A DNA stretch of 47,064 nt from CAZMNF01 sp964567595. GTDB taxonomy: Bacteria; Bipolaricaulota; Bipolaricaulia; RBG-16-55-9. The number at the start of each line of letters is the position of its first letter. Within the stretch, counting starts at the first letter, position 1. This document shows, one piece after another, positions 33,436 to 41,059 of the stretch. The translations under genes were made by a program, and so were the position numbers. The notes beneath the pieces were generated by a model, which worked only from the letters and a program-made list of their open reading frames with translations, did no database searches and was not told the origin of the DNA. The stretch lies in the NCBI GenBank assembly GCA_964567595.1, contig CAZMNF010000011.1, positions 1 to 47,064 on the forward strand, given 5' to 3'.

Positions 33436-34346
33436 GAGCGCGCCACGCTCCCTTCGGCCGGTTCGAGCAGCCCGTACGATTCGGCCATGGCTCGCAGGCG
33501 CTGCTCGATGTCCGCGGTCGTCGGGCCGAGCGGCAACCGCCACTCCTTCTCGATCAGCCCCATGGACGCGAGCACCGTCTTGAGCGGGATCGGGTTGGTG
33601 TCCCAGAAGATCGCCTCGTTGGCCTCCAAGAGCTCGTAGTGCAGCTCGCGAGCTTTGCTAAGCTCTCCCGCCTTGACATGATCGTACATTTGAGCGACGT
33701 CTCGCGGCAGCCAGTTGGCGGTTGCCGCCACCATGCCGTGCCCACCGAGCGCCAACATCGGATACGTCAGCGACTCCAGCCCGCAGAACACCTTGAAATC
33801 ACGGCCGCAGAGGTTGAGCGTCCACGAGACCGCGTCCAGGTCTTTGACGGAATGTTTCACGCCGATGATGTTGGTGTAGCTCTTCGACAGTCGCGCCAGC
33901 GTCGATGGATCTATGCTGACCGCCGCGCGTCCCGGAATGTTGTAAAGCACCAACGGCAGACCGGGCACGGCTTCGGCGACGCGGGCAAAGAAGTCGTATA
34001 CCCCCTGCTGGTTCGGCTTGACGTAGTAGGGAACGATGACGAGCGCCGCGTCGGCCCCCGTCTCCTGGGCGAATCGGGTCAATCGGAGAGTCTCGTCAAG
34101 GTTGACGCTTCCCGTGCCGACGAGCACGGGCACTCGGCCATCGACGACCTCAACCGTCTGCCGGATCAGGCGCTCGCGCTCCTCCATGGCGAGCGCGGCG
34201 GGCTCGCCCGTCGTGCCGCCGACGCTGACGCCATGCGAGCCAGCCTCGATCTGGCGGTCAATCAGCCTGGCGAGCGCTGCCTCATCGATGGCGCCGTCCT
34301 TGAACGGTGTGACGATCGGCGTGATCGAGCCTTCGAGTTGGACCAC
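33432..34346 (-). CDS. DapA/NAL-family pyruvate-dependent aldolase, first gene of hpa operon
   Basis: The 304-residue class I aldolase is of the dihydrodipicolinate synthase family. The fold signature is GSITPIVTPFKDGAIDEAAL at the start, the pyruvate carboxylate loop VGGTTGEPAALA, the catalytic Tyr in PLVLYNIPGRAAVSI and the Schiff-base Lys in NIIGVKHSVKD. It should bind pyruvate as an enamine and condense or release an aldehyde. DapA in lysine synthesis is possible. However, its place at the head of the hpa operon, coupled by GTGA to hpaG, suggests a role in the final retro-aldol of the pathway (pyruvate plus succinic semialdehyde), as no HpaI gene is present; this is inference. The GTG at 34346 is chosen; the frame continues upstream with unrelated sequence. 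Confidence 0.85.
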   Translation of the reverse strand: MVQLEGSITPIVTPFKDGAIDEAALARLIDRQIEAGSHGVSVGGTTGEPAALAMEERERLIRQTVEVVDGRVPVLVGTGSVNLDETLRLTRFAQETGADAALVIVPYYVKPNQQGVYDFFARVAEAVPGLPLVLYNIPGRAAVSIDPSTLARLSKSYTNIIGVKHSVKDLDAVSWTLNLCGRDFKVFCGLESLTYPMLALGGHGMVAATANWLPRDVAQMYDHVKAGELSKARELHYELLEANEAIFWDTNPIPLKTVLASMGLIEKEWRLPLGPTTADIEQRLRAMAESYGLLEPAEGSVARS

Positions 34347-34397
34347 GACGGATGCCAGCCTCCCCCTCGAGGTTTTCTTCGGGGTTTGATCGCTCGC

Positions 34398-34427
34398 ATC
34401 GTAAGTGGGATGGGCGGATATCGTCAA
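34398..34427 (-). promoter_or_regulatory. promoter of the hpa operon
   Basis: On the minus strand TTGACG (plus 34422-34427) is followed by an 18-nt spacer and TACGAT (34398-34403). The predicted start near 34391 gives a leader of about 45 nt to the GTG at 34346, with GGGGGAGG near 34358-34365 as ribosome site. CGGATAT repeats overlap the spacer. Confidence 0.6.
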
Positions 34428-34460
34428 CTGTTCCGGATATTCGGATATGGTCATCGGATG
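34415..34460. repeat. CGGATAT heptamer repeats at the hpa/nfo divergent region
   Basis: CGGATAT occurs at 34415-34421, 34434-34440 and 34442-34448, with a related CGGATG at 34455-34460. The first lies within the promoter spacer of the hpa operon and the others just upstream of its -35. They look like a binding array for a regulator of the aromatic operon; no regulator gene is adjacent. Confidence 0.45.
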
Positions 34461-34506
34461 TCGGGGGCTGCCCGATGGGCTACACTGGTGTGGAGGTGTT
34501 TCGCCC

Positions 34507-35382
34507 ATGCTCATCGGCTGCCATCTCTCCATCGCCGGCGGGCTGCACAAGGCCATCACGCGCGCCGAGGATCTCGAGACGAACGCGCTGCAGATCTTCT
34601 CGCACAACGCGCGAAGCTGGACCATGAAGCCGCTGGACGACGATGAGCCGCAGAAGTTCCAAGAAACGCAACAGAACGGTCCTGTCGACTACGTCGTCAT
34701 CCACACGAGCTATCTCATCAACCTGGCGTCGCCCAAGGCCGACGTCTACGAAAAATCCGTCGACGCGCTCAAAAAGGAGATCGAGCGGGCCGGGCTGCTC
34801 GGCATTCCCCACGTCAACACCCACGTCGGCAAACACCTGGACGCCGGGGTCGACGCCGGCATCGAGACGATCATCGGCGCAATCAACACGGTTTTGGACA
34901 GCGACGTGGCCCAACAGTATCCCGATGTCCTCATCGTGCTGGAGAACGACGCGGGCCAGGGGACAGCGCTCGGGAAGACGTTCGAGGAGCTGGGCCGCAT
35001 CGTCGACGGTGTGGACCAACACGAGCGCCTGGCCGTCTGTTTCGACACGTGCCATGGCCTGGCCGCGGGGTACGACTTCCGCAGCGAGGCGGGTCTGGAC
35101 GAGATGCTCACGGAAGTTGACCAGACGGTCGGCTTGGATCGCCTCGTGCTGCTGCACGTCAACGATTCGCAGCACCCGTTGGGATCGTTCAAGGACCGCC
35201 ACGAGCACATCGGACGCGGCCACATCGGCTTGGACGGCTTCCGGCCGATCGTCAATCACCCGCAGACGCGCGACCTGCCCTTTGTCCTGGAGACGCCCAA
35301 GGACGACGGCGAGTCGGAGAAGCTCGACTCCAACATGGACCCGATCAACCTCCAGGCCATTCGAGACTTGCGCGAGGCCTGA
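34507..35382 (+). CDS. nfo: endonuclease IV (AP endonuclease)
   Basis: The 291-residue TIM-barrel enzyme cleaves 5-prime to abasic sites and removes 3-prime blocking groups. All nine metal ligands of E. coli Nfo have counterparts: His66 (VIHTSYL), His106 (NTHVGKH), Glu146 (VLENDAG), Asp180 and His183 (FDTCHGLAAGYD), His217 (LLHVND), Asp230 and His232 (FKDRHEHIGRG) and Glu262 (VLETP). The opening MLIGCHLSIAGGLHKA also fits. The ATG at 34507 follows TGGAGG; an open frame to 34405 upstream is not family-like. It is divergent to the hpa operon. Confidence 0.96.
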   Translation: MLIGCHLSIAGGLHKAITRAEDLETNALQIFSHNARSWTMKPLDDDEPQKFQETQQNGPVDYVVIHTSYLINLASPKADVYEKSVDALKKEIERAGLLGIPHVNTHVGKHLDAGVDAGIETIIGAINTVLDSDVAQQYPDVLIVLENDAGQGTALGKTFEELGRIVDGVDQHERLAVCFDTCHGLAAGYDFRSEAGLDEMLTEVDQTVGLDRLVLLHVNDSQHPLGSFKDRHEHIGRGHIGLDGFRPIVNHPQTRDLPFVLETPKDDGESEKLDSNMDPINLQAIRDLREA

Positions 35383-35429
35383 TAAAATGGACGTTGCTTG
35401 GCCCCACACGGGGCCGAGCGCTAAGCTCG
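35383..35429 (+). promoter_or_regulatory. -10 element and paired hairpins before the transaldolase gene
   Basis: TAAAAT (35383-35388) begins right after the nfo stop begins and could be a -10 for the transaldolase gene; the -35 is weak (TTCGAG, 35360-35365). Two hairpins follow: GGCCCC-ACAC-GGGGCC (35400-35415) and CGAGC-GCTAA-GCTCG (35415-35429), abutting each other. They may end nfo transcripts or structure the transaldolase leader. Confidence 0.45.
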
Positions 35430-35476
35430 TTGCCGGAACCGACGTTCGCCAAATGGAGATCGAGGAGGGATATCGC

Positions 35477-36145
35477 ATGAAACTTTTCGTCGACACCGCG
35501 CACCTGGATGAGATCAAGCAGGCCGCCGACTGGGGCGTCCTCGACGGCGTCACGACCAACCCGTCGCTGCTGCCGAAGGAAATGGAGCGCACGGGCATGG
35601 ACTATCGCGAAATTCTGCATGAGATTTGCGAGATCGTCGATGGCCCCGTCAGCGGCGAAGTCGTCGCCACCGACTACGAGGGCATGATGAAAGAGGCCCA
35701 CGATCTGGCCTCGATTCACGACAACGTCGTGGTGAAGATTCCGATGCTGCCGGACGGCATGAAAGCGGTCAAGCACCTGAACGACGAGGGCATCCCGATC
35801 AACGTCACGCTCGTGTTCTCGCCCAGTCAGGCGCTGCTGGCCGCCAAGGCGGGCGCGACCTTCGTCTCCCCCTTCATCGGCCGCATCGACGACAAGAGCG
35901 GCGACGGCATGGACGTCGTCTCCCAGATCGTCAATATCTTCCAGACCTACAACGTCCAGACCGAAGTCCTTGCTGCCAGCATCCGGCACCCGCTCCACGT
36001 CGTCCAGGCGGCCGAGCTCGGCGCGGACGTCGCCACCATGCCGTTCGGCGTGCTGGAGAAGATGTTCGAGCACCCGCTCACCGACGCTGGCCTGGAGAAG
36101 TTCCTCAAGGATTGGGAGAAGGCCCAGACCGACATCACCGTCTGA
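35477..36145 (+). CDS. transaldolase, small (Fsa/TalC) type
   Basis: The 222-residue class I aldolase is of the compact transaldolase/fructose 6-phosphate aldolase group. It has MKLFVDTAHLDEIKQA, GVTTNPSLLPKE, the Schiff-base Lys87 in VVVKIPML, INVTLVFSPSQALLAAKAGATFVSPFIGR and the late TMPFGVLEKMFEHPLTD. The ATG at 35477 follows GAGGAGGG. Members move a dihydroxyacetone unit in the pentose phosphate pathway, or act as fructose 6-phosphate aldolase; this sequence does not decide between them. No other pentose phosphate gene is nearby. Confidence 0.95.
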   Translation: MKLFVDTAHLDEIKQAADWGVLDGVTTNPSLLPKEMERTGMDYREILHEICEIVDGPVSGEVVATDYEGMMKEAHDLASIHDNVVVKIPMLPDGMKAVKHLNDEGIPINVTLVFSPSQALLAAKAGATFVSPFIGRIDDKSGDGMDVVSQIVNIFQTYNVQTEVLAASIRHPLHVVQAAELGADVATMPFGVLEKMFEHPLTDAGLEKFLKDWEKAQTDITV

Positions 36146-36202
36146 CGGGGCGGACGCCGCACAATCCGCCCATCAGCGCTGGGCACCAACGCCGACGAAG
36201 GG

Positions 36203-37327
36203 ATGCCGTTGGGCATGATCCGTAACTCTATCCGACTGGGCCGGATCTCGGGCATCGAGATCGGCCTGGACTACTCGTGGTTCATCATCTTTGCGGTGGT
36301 GACGATCGTCTTTGCCACCACCCTGGGCGACCCGCAGTTCTATCCGCAGTGGAGCGAGGCCGCCTATTGGAGCACGGGCGTGGCGATCAGCCTGCTCTTT
36401 TTCGCCTCGATCCTGGCCCACGAGCTGGGCCATAGCTTCGTCGCGATCCGGACGGGCACGCCGGTGCAGAGCATCACGCTGTTCATCTTCGGCGGCGTCG
36501 CGGGGATGACGCGCGAACCCGACCGCGCCTGGCACGAGTTCCTCATCGCCATCGCCGGGCCGCTGGTGAGCCTCGGCCTGGCCGCGCTCTTCTTCGGGGT
36601 CCGCCTGATTGCGCCCGTCAACACCCCGCTGTTTGCGCTGGTTGAAACCCTCGCGCTTATCAACTTGGTGGTGGCCGTGTTCAACATGCTTCCGGGGTTC
36701 CCCATGGACGGCGGCCGTGTGCTGCGGGCGGCGCTTTGGGGGCTCAAGGGCGACCTGCTCTGGTCGACCCGGATCGCCACCTGGATCGGACGCGGGTTCG
36801 CCTATGCGATCATGGCCTGGGGCGCCTATATGGCGATCGTGTGGGGCCAGTGGGGCTCCGGCTTGTGGCGCATCCTGATCGCCACGTTCATCCACACCGC
36901 CGCCGTGCGCAGCTACAAGCAAGTTGCGTTCATGGCCAAGCTCCGCCGCCGACGGGTCGGCGACGTCATGCGCCCCGCGCCGTCGACGTTGCCGGCCGAC
37001 CTGAGCGTGGCGGAAGTCGTCGGCAACGACCTCCGTTGGGGGAGCCAACCGGCATGGCCCGTCGTGCAGAACGGCACGACGCTCGGGCTCTTGACCCGCG
37101 ATGACCTGGACGCCGTCCCCTGGGAGCGGCGAACCCGGACGTCCGTGGCCGACGTCCTTCCCACGAAGTGGCGCACGCTCGTGGCCGACGTGAACGACTC
37201 GCTCGCCGACGTGTTCGAGCGACTGGACGGCCAACGGCTGATCGTGGCGACCGAGGCCGACCGCGTCGTCGGCGTCATCCCCTATCAGCAGCTCATGCAG
37301 GCGGTTCAGGCCGCATCCGACGCCTGA
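36203..37327 (+). CDS. site-2-type (M50) intramembrane metalloprotease with CBS domains
   Basis: The 374-residue membrane protein carries the zinc motif AHELGHSF (His73, Glu74, His77) in the second hydrophobic segment and the third ligand in NMLPGFPMDGGR (Asp169), typical of SpoIVFB/Rip3-like S2P proteases. About six membrane segments occupy residues 23-225. A cytosolic pair of CBS-like motifs follows (about 248-370: VGDVMRPAPSTL, VADVLPTKWRTLVAD), which may sense nucleotides. Such enzymes cut membrane-bound anti-sigma factors or other regulators. The start may be 36203 or 36215, because the only ribosome-like sequence (GAAGGG) touches the first. Its last 22 nt overlap the convergent small gene. 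Confidence 0.9.
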   Translation: MPLGMIRNSIRLGRISGIEIGLDYSWFIIFAVVTIVFATTLGDPQFYPQWSEAAYWSTGVAISLLFFASILAHELGHSFVAIRTGTPVQSITLFIFGGVAGMTREPDRAWHEFLIAIAGPLVSLGLAALFFGVRLIAPVNTPLFALVETLALINLVVAVFNMLPGFPMDGGRVLRAALWGLKGDLLWSTRIATWIGRGFAYAIMAWGAYMAIVWGQWGSGLWRILIATFIHTAAVRSYKQVAFMAKLRRRRVGDVMRPAPSTLPADLSVAEVVGNDLRWGSQPAWPVVQNGTTLGLLTRDDLDAVPWERRTRTSVADVLPTKWRTLVADVNDSLADVFERLDGQRLIVATEADRVVGVIPYQQLMQAVQAASDA

Positions 37328-37644
37328 TCGCGGAATCGCGCGTCGACCTCTTCGCCCAGGTCGATCGCCGCTTCCAGGATGATGCGATACGACCGATCCA
37401 GCTCATCGGGATCGGCGTCGAGGAAGCCGGGATGCCCGTCGATGGCGACCGCCAACGTCCGATAGAACGCGCCCACGAGCTCCAGCGTCCCCGCGTCGAG
37501 ATGGGACAGATCGGCCGCCTCGTAGGCCGCAAACGCCAACCCCGACGCCGGCGGCTCTGAGTCGGGCTCGTCCAACTGGGCCAATTCGGCCCGCAGGTGA
37601 GCGACGTTGTGCGCGATCTCGGCCAGCAACGTCTCGATCGCCAT
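37306..37644 (-). CDS. small hypothetical acidic protein
   Basis: The 112-residue predicted protein is acidic and mostly helical (for example IETLLAEIAHNVAHLRAELAQ near the start and RSYRIILEAAIDLGEEVDARF near the end). It has no signal, membrane segment or known motif. Its 3-prime end overlaps the convergent protease gene by 22 nt. The frame extends upstream to 37848 with Arg-rich sequence unlike protein, so the ATG at 37644 is used; a ribosome site is not convincing. Composition is more protein-like than the opposing frames in this 400-nt stretch. Confidence 0.55.
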   Translation of the reverse strand: MAIETLLAEIAHNVAHLRAELAQLDEPDSEPPASGLAFAAYEAADLSHLDAGTLELVGAFYRTLAVAIDGHPGFLDADPDELDRSYRIILEAAIDLGEEVDARFRDQASDAA

Positions 37645-37721
37645 GGGGCCATGGTACCATGGGCTCTCGACGGAGCCGACCCCGTTGCCCCCGCCCCGCG
37701 CGGGACCTAAACTGGCACGCC

Positions 37722-38390
37722 ATGCAGCCCCTGACCGATCCCGACCGCGTCGACGCCATCGCGGGGCGTCTGGAGGCCCACTACGGCCCGACGCCTTGGG
37801 AACGCCAGGGCGATCCCCTGGACGTGTTGATTCTGACGATCCTGTCACAGAACACGACCGACTCGAACCGAGATAAGGCTTACGCCGAACTGATCGACGC
37901 CTATCCCGCCTACGAGGCCATGGCGACGGCGCCCGTCGAAGAGCTTGCCGAGGCGATCCGGACGGCGGGCATGCACAACCAGAAAGCCCAAAGCATCCAG
38001 CGGGCCCTGGGCGCAGCCCGCGAGCGCCACGGCACCTATGACCTGAGCCATCTGGACGCGCTCTCCGGCGACGAGGCGATGGAAGAGCTGGTCGCGCTCA
38101 AGGGCGTCGGGAAGAAGACGGCCGGCATCGTGCTGGCGTTCAGCTTGGGCCGGCCCTATTTTCCCGTCGATACCCATATCGAGCGCATCACGAAACGTCT
38201 CCAATTTGTCGACAACAATCAAGATCCGCACGAGGTCATGAACGACCTCGTCCCGGATGACCTGAAGTACCAACTCCACATTCACTTGATTCGCCACGGG
38301 CGCGAGACCTGCCAGGCCCGCCGCCCCCACTGTGAAGACTGCGTCATTGCGGACCTGTGCCCGGTGCCCGACGAGGGCCTGCCCGAGTAG
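37722..38390 (+). CDS. nth: endonuclease III (DNA glycosylase/AP lyase)
   Basis: The 222-residue base-excision enzyme removes oxidised pyrimidines and cleaves the abasic site. It shows the helix-hairpin-helix ALKGVGKKTAGIV with the catalytic Lys132, Asp150 in FPVDTHIERI (18 residues later, as in E. coli), and the iron-sulfur cluster motif C-x6-C-x2-C-x5-C at Cys197, 204, 207 and 213. LSQNTTDSNRDKA replaces the usual LSAQATD block, a common variant. ATG 37722 is favoured; upstream codons are Arg-rich. With nfo 2.3 kb earlier, two AP-site enzymes sit close together. Confidence 0.95.
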   Translation: MQPLTDPDRVDAIAGRLEAHYGPTPWERQGDPLDVLILTILSQNTTDSNRDKAYAELIDAYPAYEAMATAPVEELAEAIRTAGMHNQKAQSIQRALGAARERHGTYDLSHLDALSGDEAMEELVALKGVGKKTAGIVLAFSLGRPYFPVDTHIERITKRLQFVDNNQDPHEVMNDLVPDDLKYQLHIHLIRHGRETCQARRPHCEDCVIADLCPVPDEGLPE

Positions 38391-38407
38391 CGCCAATGGG
38401 GCCCCAA

Positions 38408-38436
38408 TTGACGAGGTGCCGACCGCTCCCTATAAT
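38408..38436 (+). promoter_or_regulatory. near-consensus promoter of guaB
   Basis: TTGACG (38408-38413), a 17-nt spacer and a perfect TATAAT (38431-38436). Transcription from about 38443 gives a leader near 24 nt containing AAGGGGGA, supporting the GTG start at 38467. Confidence 0.85.
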
Positions 38437-38466
38437 CAAACAACGCTTGCACAAGGGGGAACCACC

Positions 38467-39921
38467 GTGCGGACCGGCATCACCTTCGACGACGTCCTGC
38501 TCGTTCCCCAACGCTCGGCCGTCGTCCCGAACGAGGCCGACGTGTCCACCCGACTGACGCCCAAGATCCGTCTCAATATTCCGATCGTCAGCGCCTCCAT
38601 GGACACGGTAACCGAGGCGAGCATGGCGATCGGCATGGCCGTGGAGGGCGGCGTCGGCGTCATCCACCGTTACTTGAGCCCCGAGGCCCAAGCGGGCGAA
38701 GTCCAGCGCGTCAAGCGCTACGAGTCGGGCATTATCAAGGATCCGTTCACGTTGCGCGCCAACGACCCCTTGTGGAAGGCGTATCAGCTCATGAGCGAGC
38801 GGGGCATTTCCGGCGTCCCCATCGTGGACGATGAACTAGCACTGGCGGGGCTCCTGACCCGCCGCGATCTCCAGTTCCAGGGCGACCTTGAACGGCCCAT
38901 CGAGCAGGCCATGACGGCGCGGGCCGACCTCGTGACCGCCCCCTCGCACATCGGGCTGGAGGAGGCCAAGGCGATCATCCACGAGCACCGCATCGAAAAA
39001 CTGCCGCTCGTGGACGAGCGCTTCCGGCTGCAAGGGCTCATCACCATTCGCGACATCCGCAAGGCCGAAGAGCACCCGAACGCTTGCAAGGACGCGCGCG
39101 GCCGGCTCATCGTCGGCGCGGCGATCGGAACCGCATTGGACCTCAAGCGCGAGGAGCTCCTGCTCGAACAGGACGTCGATTTCTTGGTTGTCGACACGGC
39201 CCACGGGCACTCCGAGGGCGTCCTCGACAAGATCCGCTTGCTCAAACGCGAGTTCCCCGAGGTCGAAGTGATCGCCGGCAACGTCGCCACGGCCAACGGG
39301 ACGCGGGATCTCATCGAGGCCGGCGCCGACGCGGTCAAGGTCGGCATCGGGCCGGGCGCGATCTGCACCACGCGCGTGGTCGCCGGCATCGGCGTCCCGC
39401 AGATGACCGCCATTCTCGACTGCGCCGAAGCCGCCGACGACGCGGGCGTCTCCATCATTGCCGACGGCGGCATCCGGGCCTCCGGCGACGTCGTCAAGGC
39501 GTTGGCGGGCGGCGCCGCGACCGTTATGCTCGGCTCCATGCTCGCCGGCACCGAGGAAGCCCCCGGGGAGCGCTTCACGCTGCGCGGCGAGACGTACAAA
39601 ACCTATCGCGGCATGGGCTCGGTGACGTCGATGAAGCGGGCCGAGGACCGCGAACGCCGCTACTTCTGGGACGAGACGAAGGAGCCCGTCGCCGAAGGCA
39701 TCGAGGGGCGCGTCAAGTACCGCGGGCCGGCCGCCGACGTGCTCCATCAAGTCGTGGGCGGCCTCCAACACGGCATGGGCTACGTCGGTGCGCCCGATCT
39801 GGCGACGCTGCAGGGCGACGCCGAGTTCCTCCAGATGACCCATGCCTCAGTGGTCGAATCCCACCCGCACGACATCCAGATCACGAAAGAAGCCCCCAAC
39901 TACCGCTTCGAGGACCGCTGA
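38467..39921 (+). CDS. guaB: inosine-5-monophosphate dehydrogenase
   Basis: The 484-residue enzyme oxidises IMP to XMP with NAD, the committed step to guanine nucleotides. The TIM barrel opens TGITFDDVLLVPQRSAV. Two CBS domains occupy about 93-205. The active-site loop GIGPGAICTTRVVAG holds the nucleophile Cys300, preceded by DTAHGHSEGV and AGNVATANG. The mobile flap is AEGIEGRVKYRGPAADV with the Arg-Tyr pair. The GTG start follows the promoter and ribosome site described above; an ATG at 38332 lies inside nth and is excluded. The gene is monocistronic. Confidence 0.98.
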   Translation: MRTGITFDDVLLVPQRSAVVPNEADVSTRLTPKIRLNIPIVSASMDTVTEASMAIGMAVEGGVGVIHRYLSPEAQAGEVQRVKRYESGIIKDPFTLRANDPLWKAYQLMSERGISGVPIVDDELALAGLLTRRDLQFQGDLERPIEQAMTARADLVTAPSHIGLEEAKAIIHEHRIEKLPLVDERFRLQGLITIRDIRKAEEHPNACKDARGRLIVGAAIGTALDLKREELLLEQDVDFLVVDTAHGHSEGVLDKIRLLKREFPEVEVIAGNVATANGTRDLIEAGADAVKVGIGPGAICTTRVVAGIGVPQMTAILDCAEAADDAGVSIIADGGIRASGDVVKALAGGAATVMLGSMLAGTEEAPGERFTLRGETYKTYRGMGSVTSMKRAEDRERRYFWDETKEPVAEGIEGRVKYRGPAADVLHQVVGGLQHGMGYVGAPDLATLQGDAEFLQMTHASVVESHPHDIQITKEAPNYRFEDR

Positions 39922-39949
39922 AGCTCTCGCCATCTAGCGACTGGCCGAT

Positions 39950-39978
39950 TTGATCCACGGCGAGGACGCCATTAAGCT
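39950..39978 (+). promoter_or_regulatory. candidate promoter of the polar amino-acid ABC operon
   Basis: TTGATC (39950-39955), a 17-nt spacer and TAAGCT (39973-39978). Hexamers match only moderately, but spacing is ideal and the leader of about 50 nt ends with AAGGAGG (40024-40030) before the ATG at 40035. Confidence 0.4.
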
Positions 39979-40034
39979 AGACGTTCAATCTGGGGAGAAC
40001 GCTTCCCAAAATACCAGACACCCAAGGAGGTCCT

Positions 40035-40958
40035 ATGTACGTTAGCAAGCGCACGCTTGTCGTCGGGTTGGCGCTGGCCATCGGATTGCTGGTGGGCGGT
40101 TCGCTCATGGCCGACGATCCGGAGCTCGCGGAGAGTTCGACGCTGGAGACGATCCTCAATCGCGGAGAGCTCGTCGTCGGCTCGGACATCCCGTTCCCTC
40201 CGTTCGAGTCGGTCAATGACGACGGCGAAACGGTCGGCTACGACGTCGACATGACCCAACTGATGGCCAACGAGCTCGGCGTGGAGCTCAACTTCACCCG
40301 GGCGGGGAGCTTCGACACGATCATCCCCGAACTCAACAACGGCGACTTTGACATCATCGCCTCCGCGATGACGCGCACGCTGCAGCGGGCGCGCGACGTC
40401 AACTTCAGCAAGGGCTATCTGGAGACCGGCCAAGTCGTCATTGTGAGCAAGCAGAAGTCACCCGGCCAGAATGCGACGGCGTACAGCGATCTGAACGTGG
40501 AGGACGCGGTCATTACCGTCCAGACGGGAACGACGGGCGAGAGCGCCGCCCAGGACTTCTTCCCCAACGCGCAGGTCAACTCCTTCCCGAACGCCACGCT
40601 GGCGCTTCAAGAGGTCGTCGACGGCAACGCCGACGCCATTATCTTTGACGACACCTTCCTGATTCCGAGCTTCCAGGAGGTCGGGGCAGACAACGTCTTC
40701 CTCTGCTGCCCCGTCGTGGAGCAGCCGGGCTCCATCGAGGAAGTCCGCCCTCAGCTGAATCCGCTGACGGTCGAGACGCTCGCGTTCGCCATCCGGAAGG
40801 GCGACCCCGACTTCCTGAGCTGGCTCGATCTCTTCGTCGAACAGGCGCGCAACTCCATCATCGTCAATGAAGACTTGGCCGAGCAGTTCGATCTTCCGGA
40901 CTCGGCCCTGGGAAATCCGATCTTGCCCGAGCTGCAGAAGAAGTGGGACCTGCGTTAA
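40035..40958 (+). CDS. polar amino-acid ABC substrate-binding protein
   Basis: The 307-residue exported protein is of the SBP_bac_3 (HisJ/GlnH) family. Signal segment 1-26 (VSKRTLVVGLALAIGLLVGG, cleavage near LMA-DD) has no lipobox. The mature part has ELVVGSDIPFPPFE, the helix GYDVDMTQLMANELG, LNNGDFDIIASAMTRTLQRA, VQTGTTGESAAQDF and a final domain hinge. The Arg in MTRTLQRARDV is the usual alpha-carboxylate contact. The specific ligand (glutamine, glutamate, histidine or other) cannot be read reliably. A cysteine pair (FLCCPVV) occurs in the second lobe, which is unusual for a soluble binding protein. First gene of a four-gene operon. Confidence 0.9.
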   Translation: MYVSKRTLVVGLALAIGLLVGGSLMADDPELAESSTLETILNRGELVVGSDIPFPPFESVNDDGETVGYDVDMTQLMANELGVELNFTRAGSFDTIIPELNNGDFDIIASAMTRTLQRARDVNFSKGYLETGQVVIVSKQKSPGQNATAYSDLNVEDAVITVQTGTTGESAAQDFFPNAQVNSFPNATLALQEVVDGNADAIIFDDTFLIPSFQEVGADNVFLCCPVVEQPGSIEEVRPQLNPLTVETLAFAIRKGDPDFLSWLDLFVEQARNSIIVNEDLAEQFDLPDSALGNPILPELQKKWDLR

Positions 40959-40982
40959 CGACCGCACCCCAAGCGACGTCAC

Positions 40983-41017
40983 CAGGCAGAGGGAGCGCTT
41001 AGGCCTCCCTCTGCCTG
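40983..41017 (+). terminator. 13-bp perfect hairpin after the amino-acid binding-protein gene
   Basis: CAGGCAGAGGGAG (40983-40995) pairs fully with CTCCCTCTGCCTG (41005-41017) around a 9-nt loop. It lies 24 nt after the binding-protein stop and 42 nt before the first permease. No T-run follows, so partial termination or mRNA protection is likely. Confidence 0.7.
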
Positions 41018-41059
41018 CACATCCAACAGCAACAACACGAAGAGCCGAGCGCGATCACC

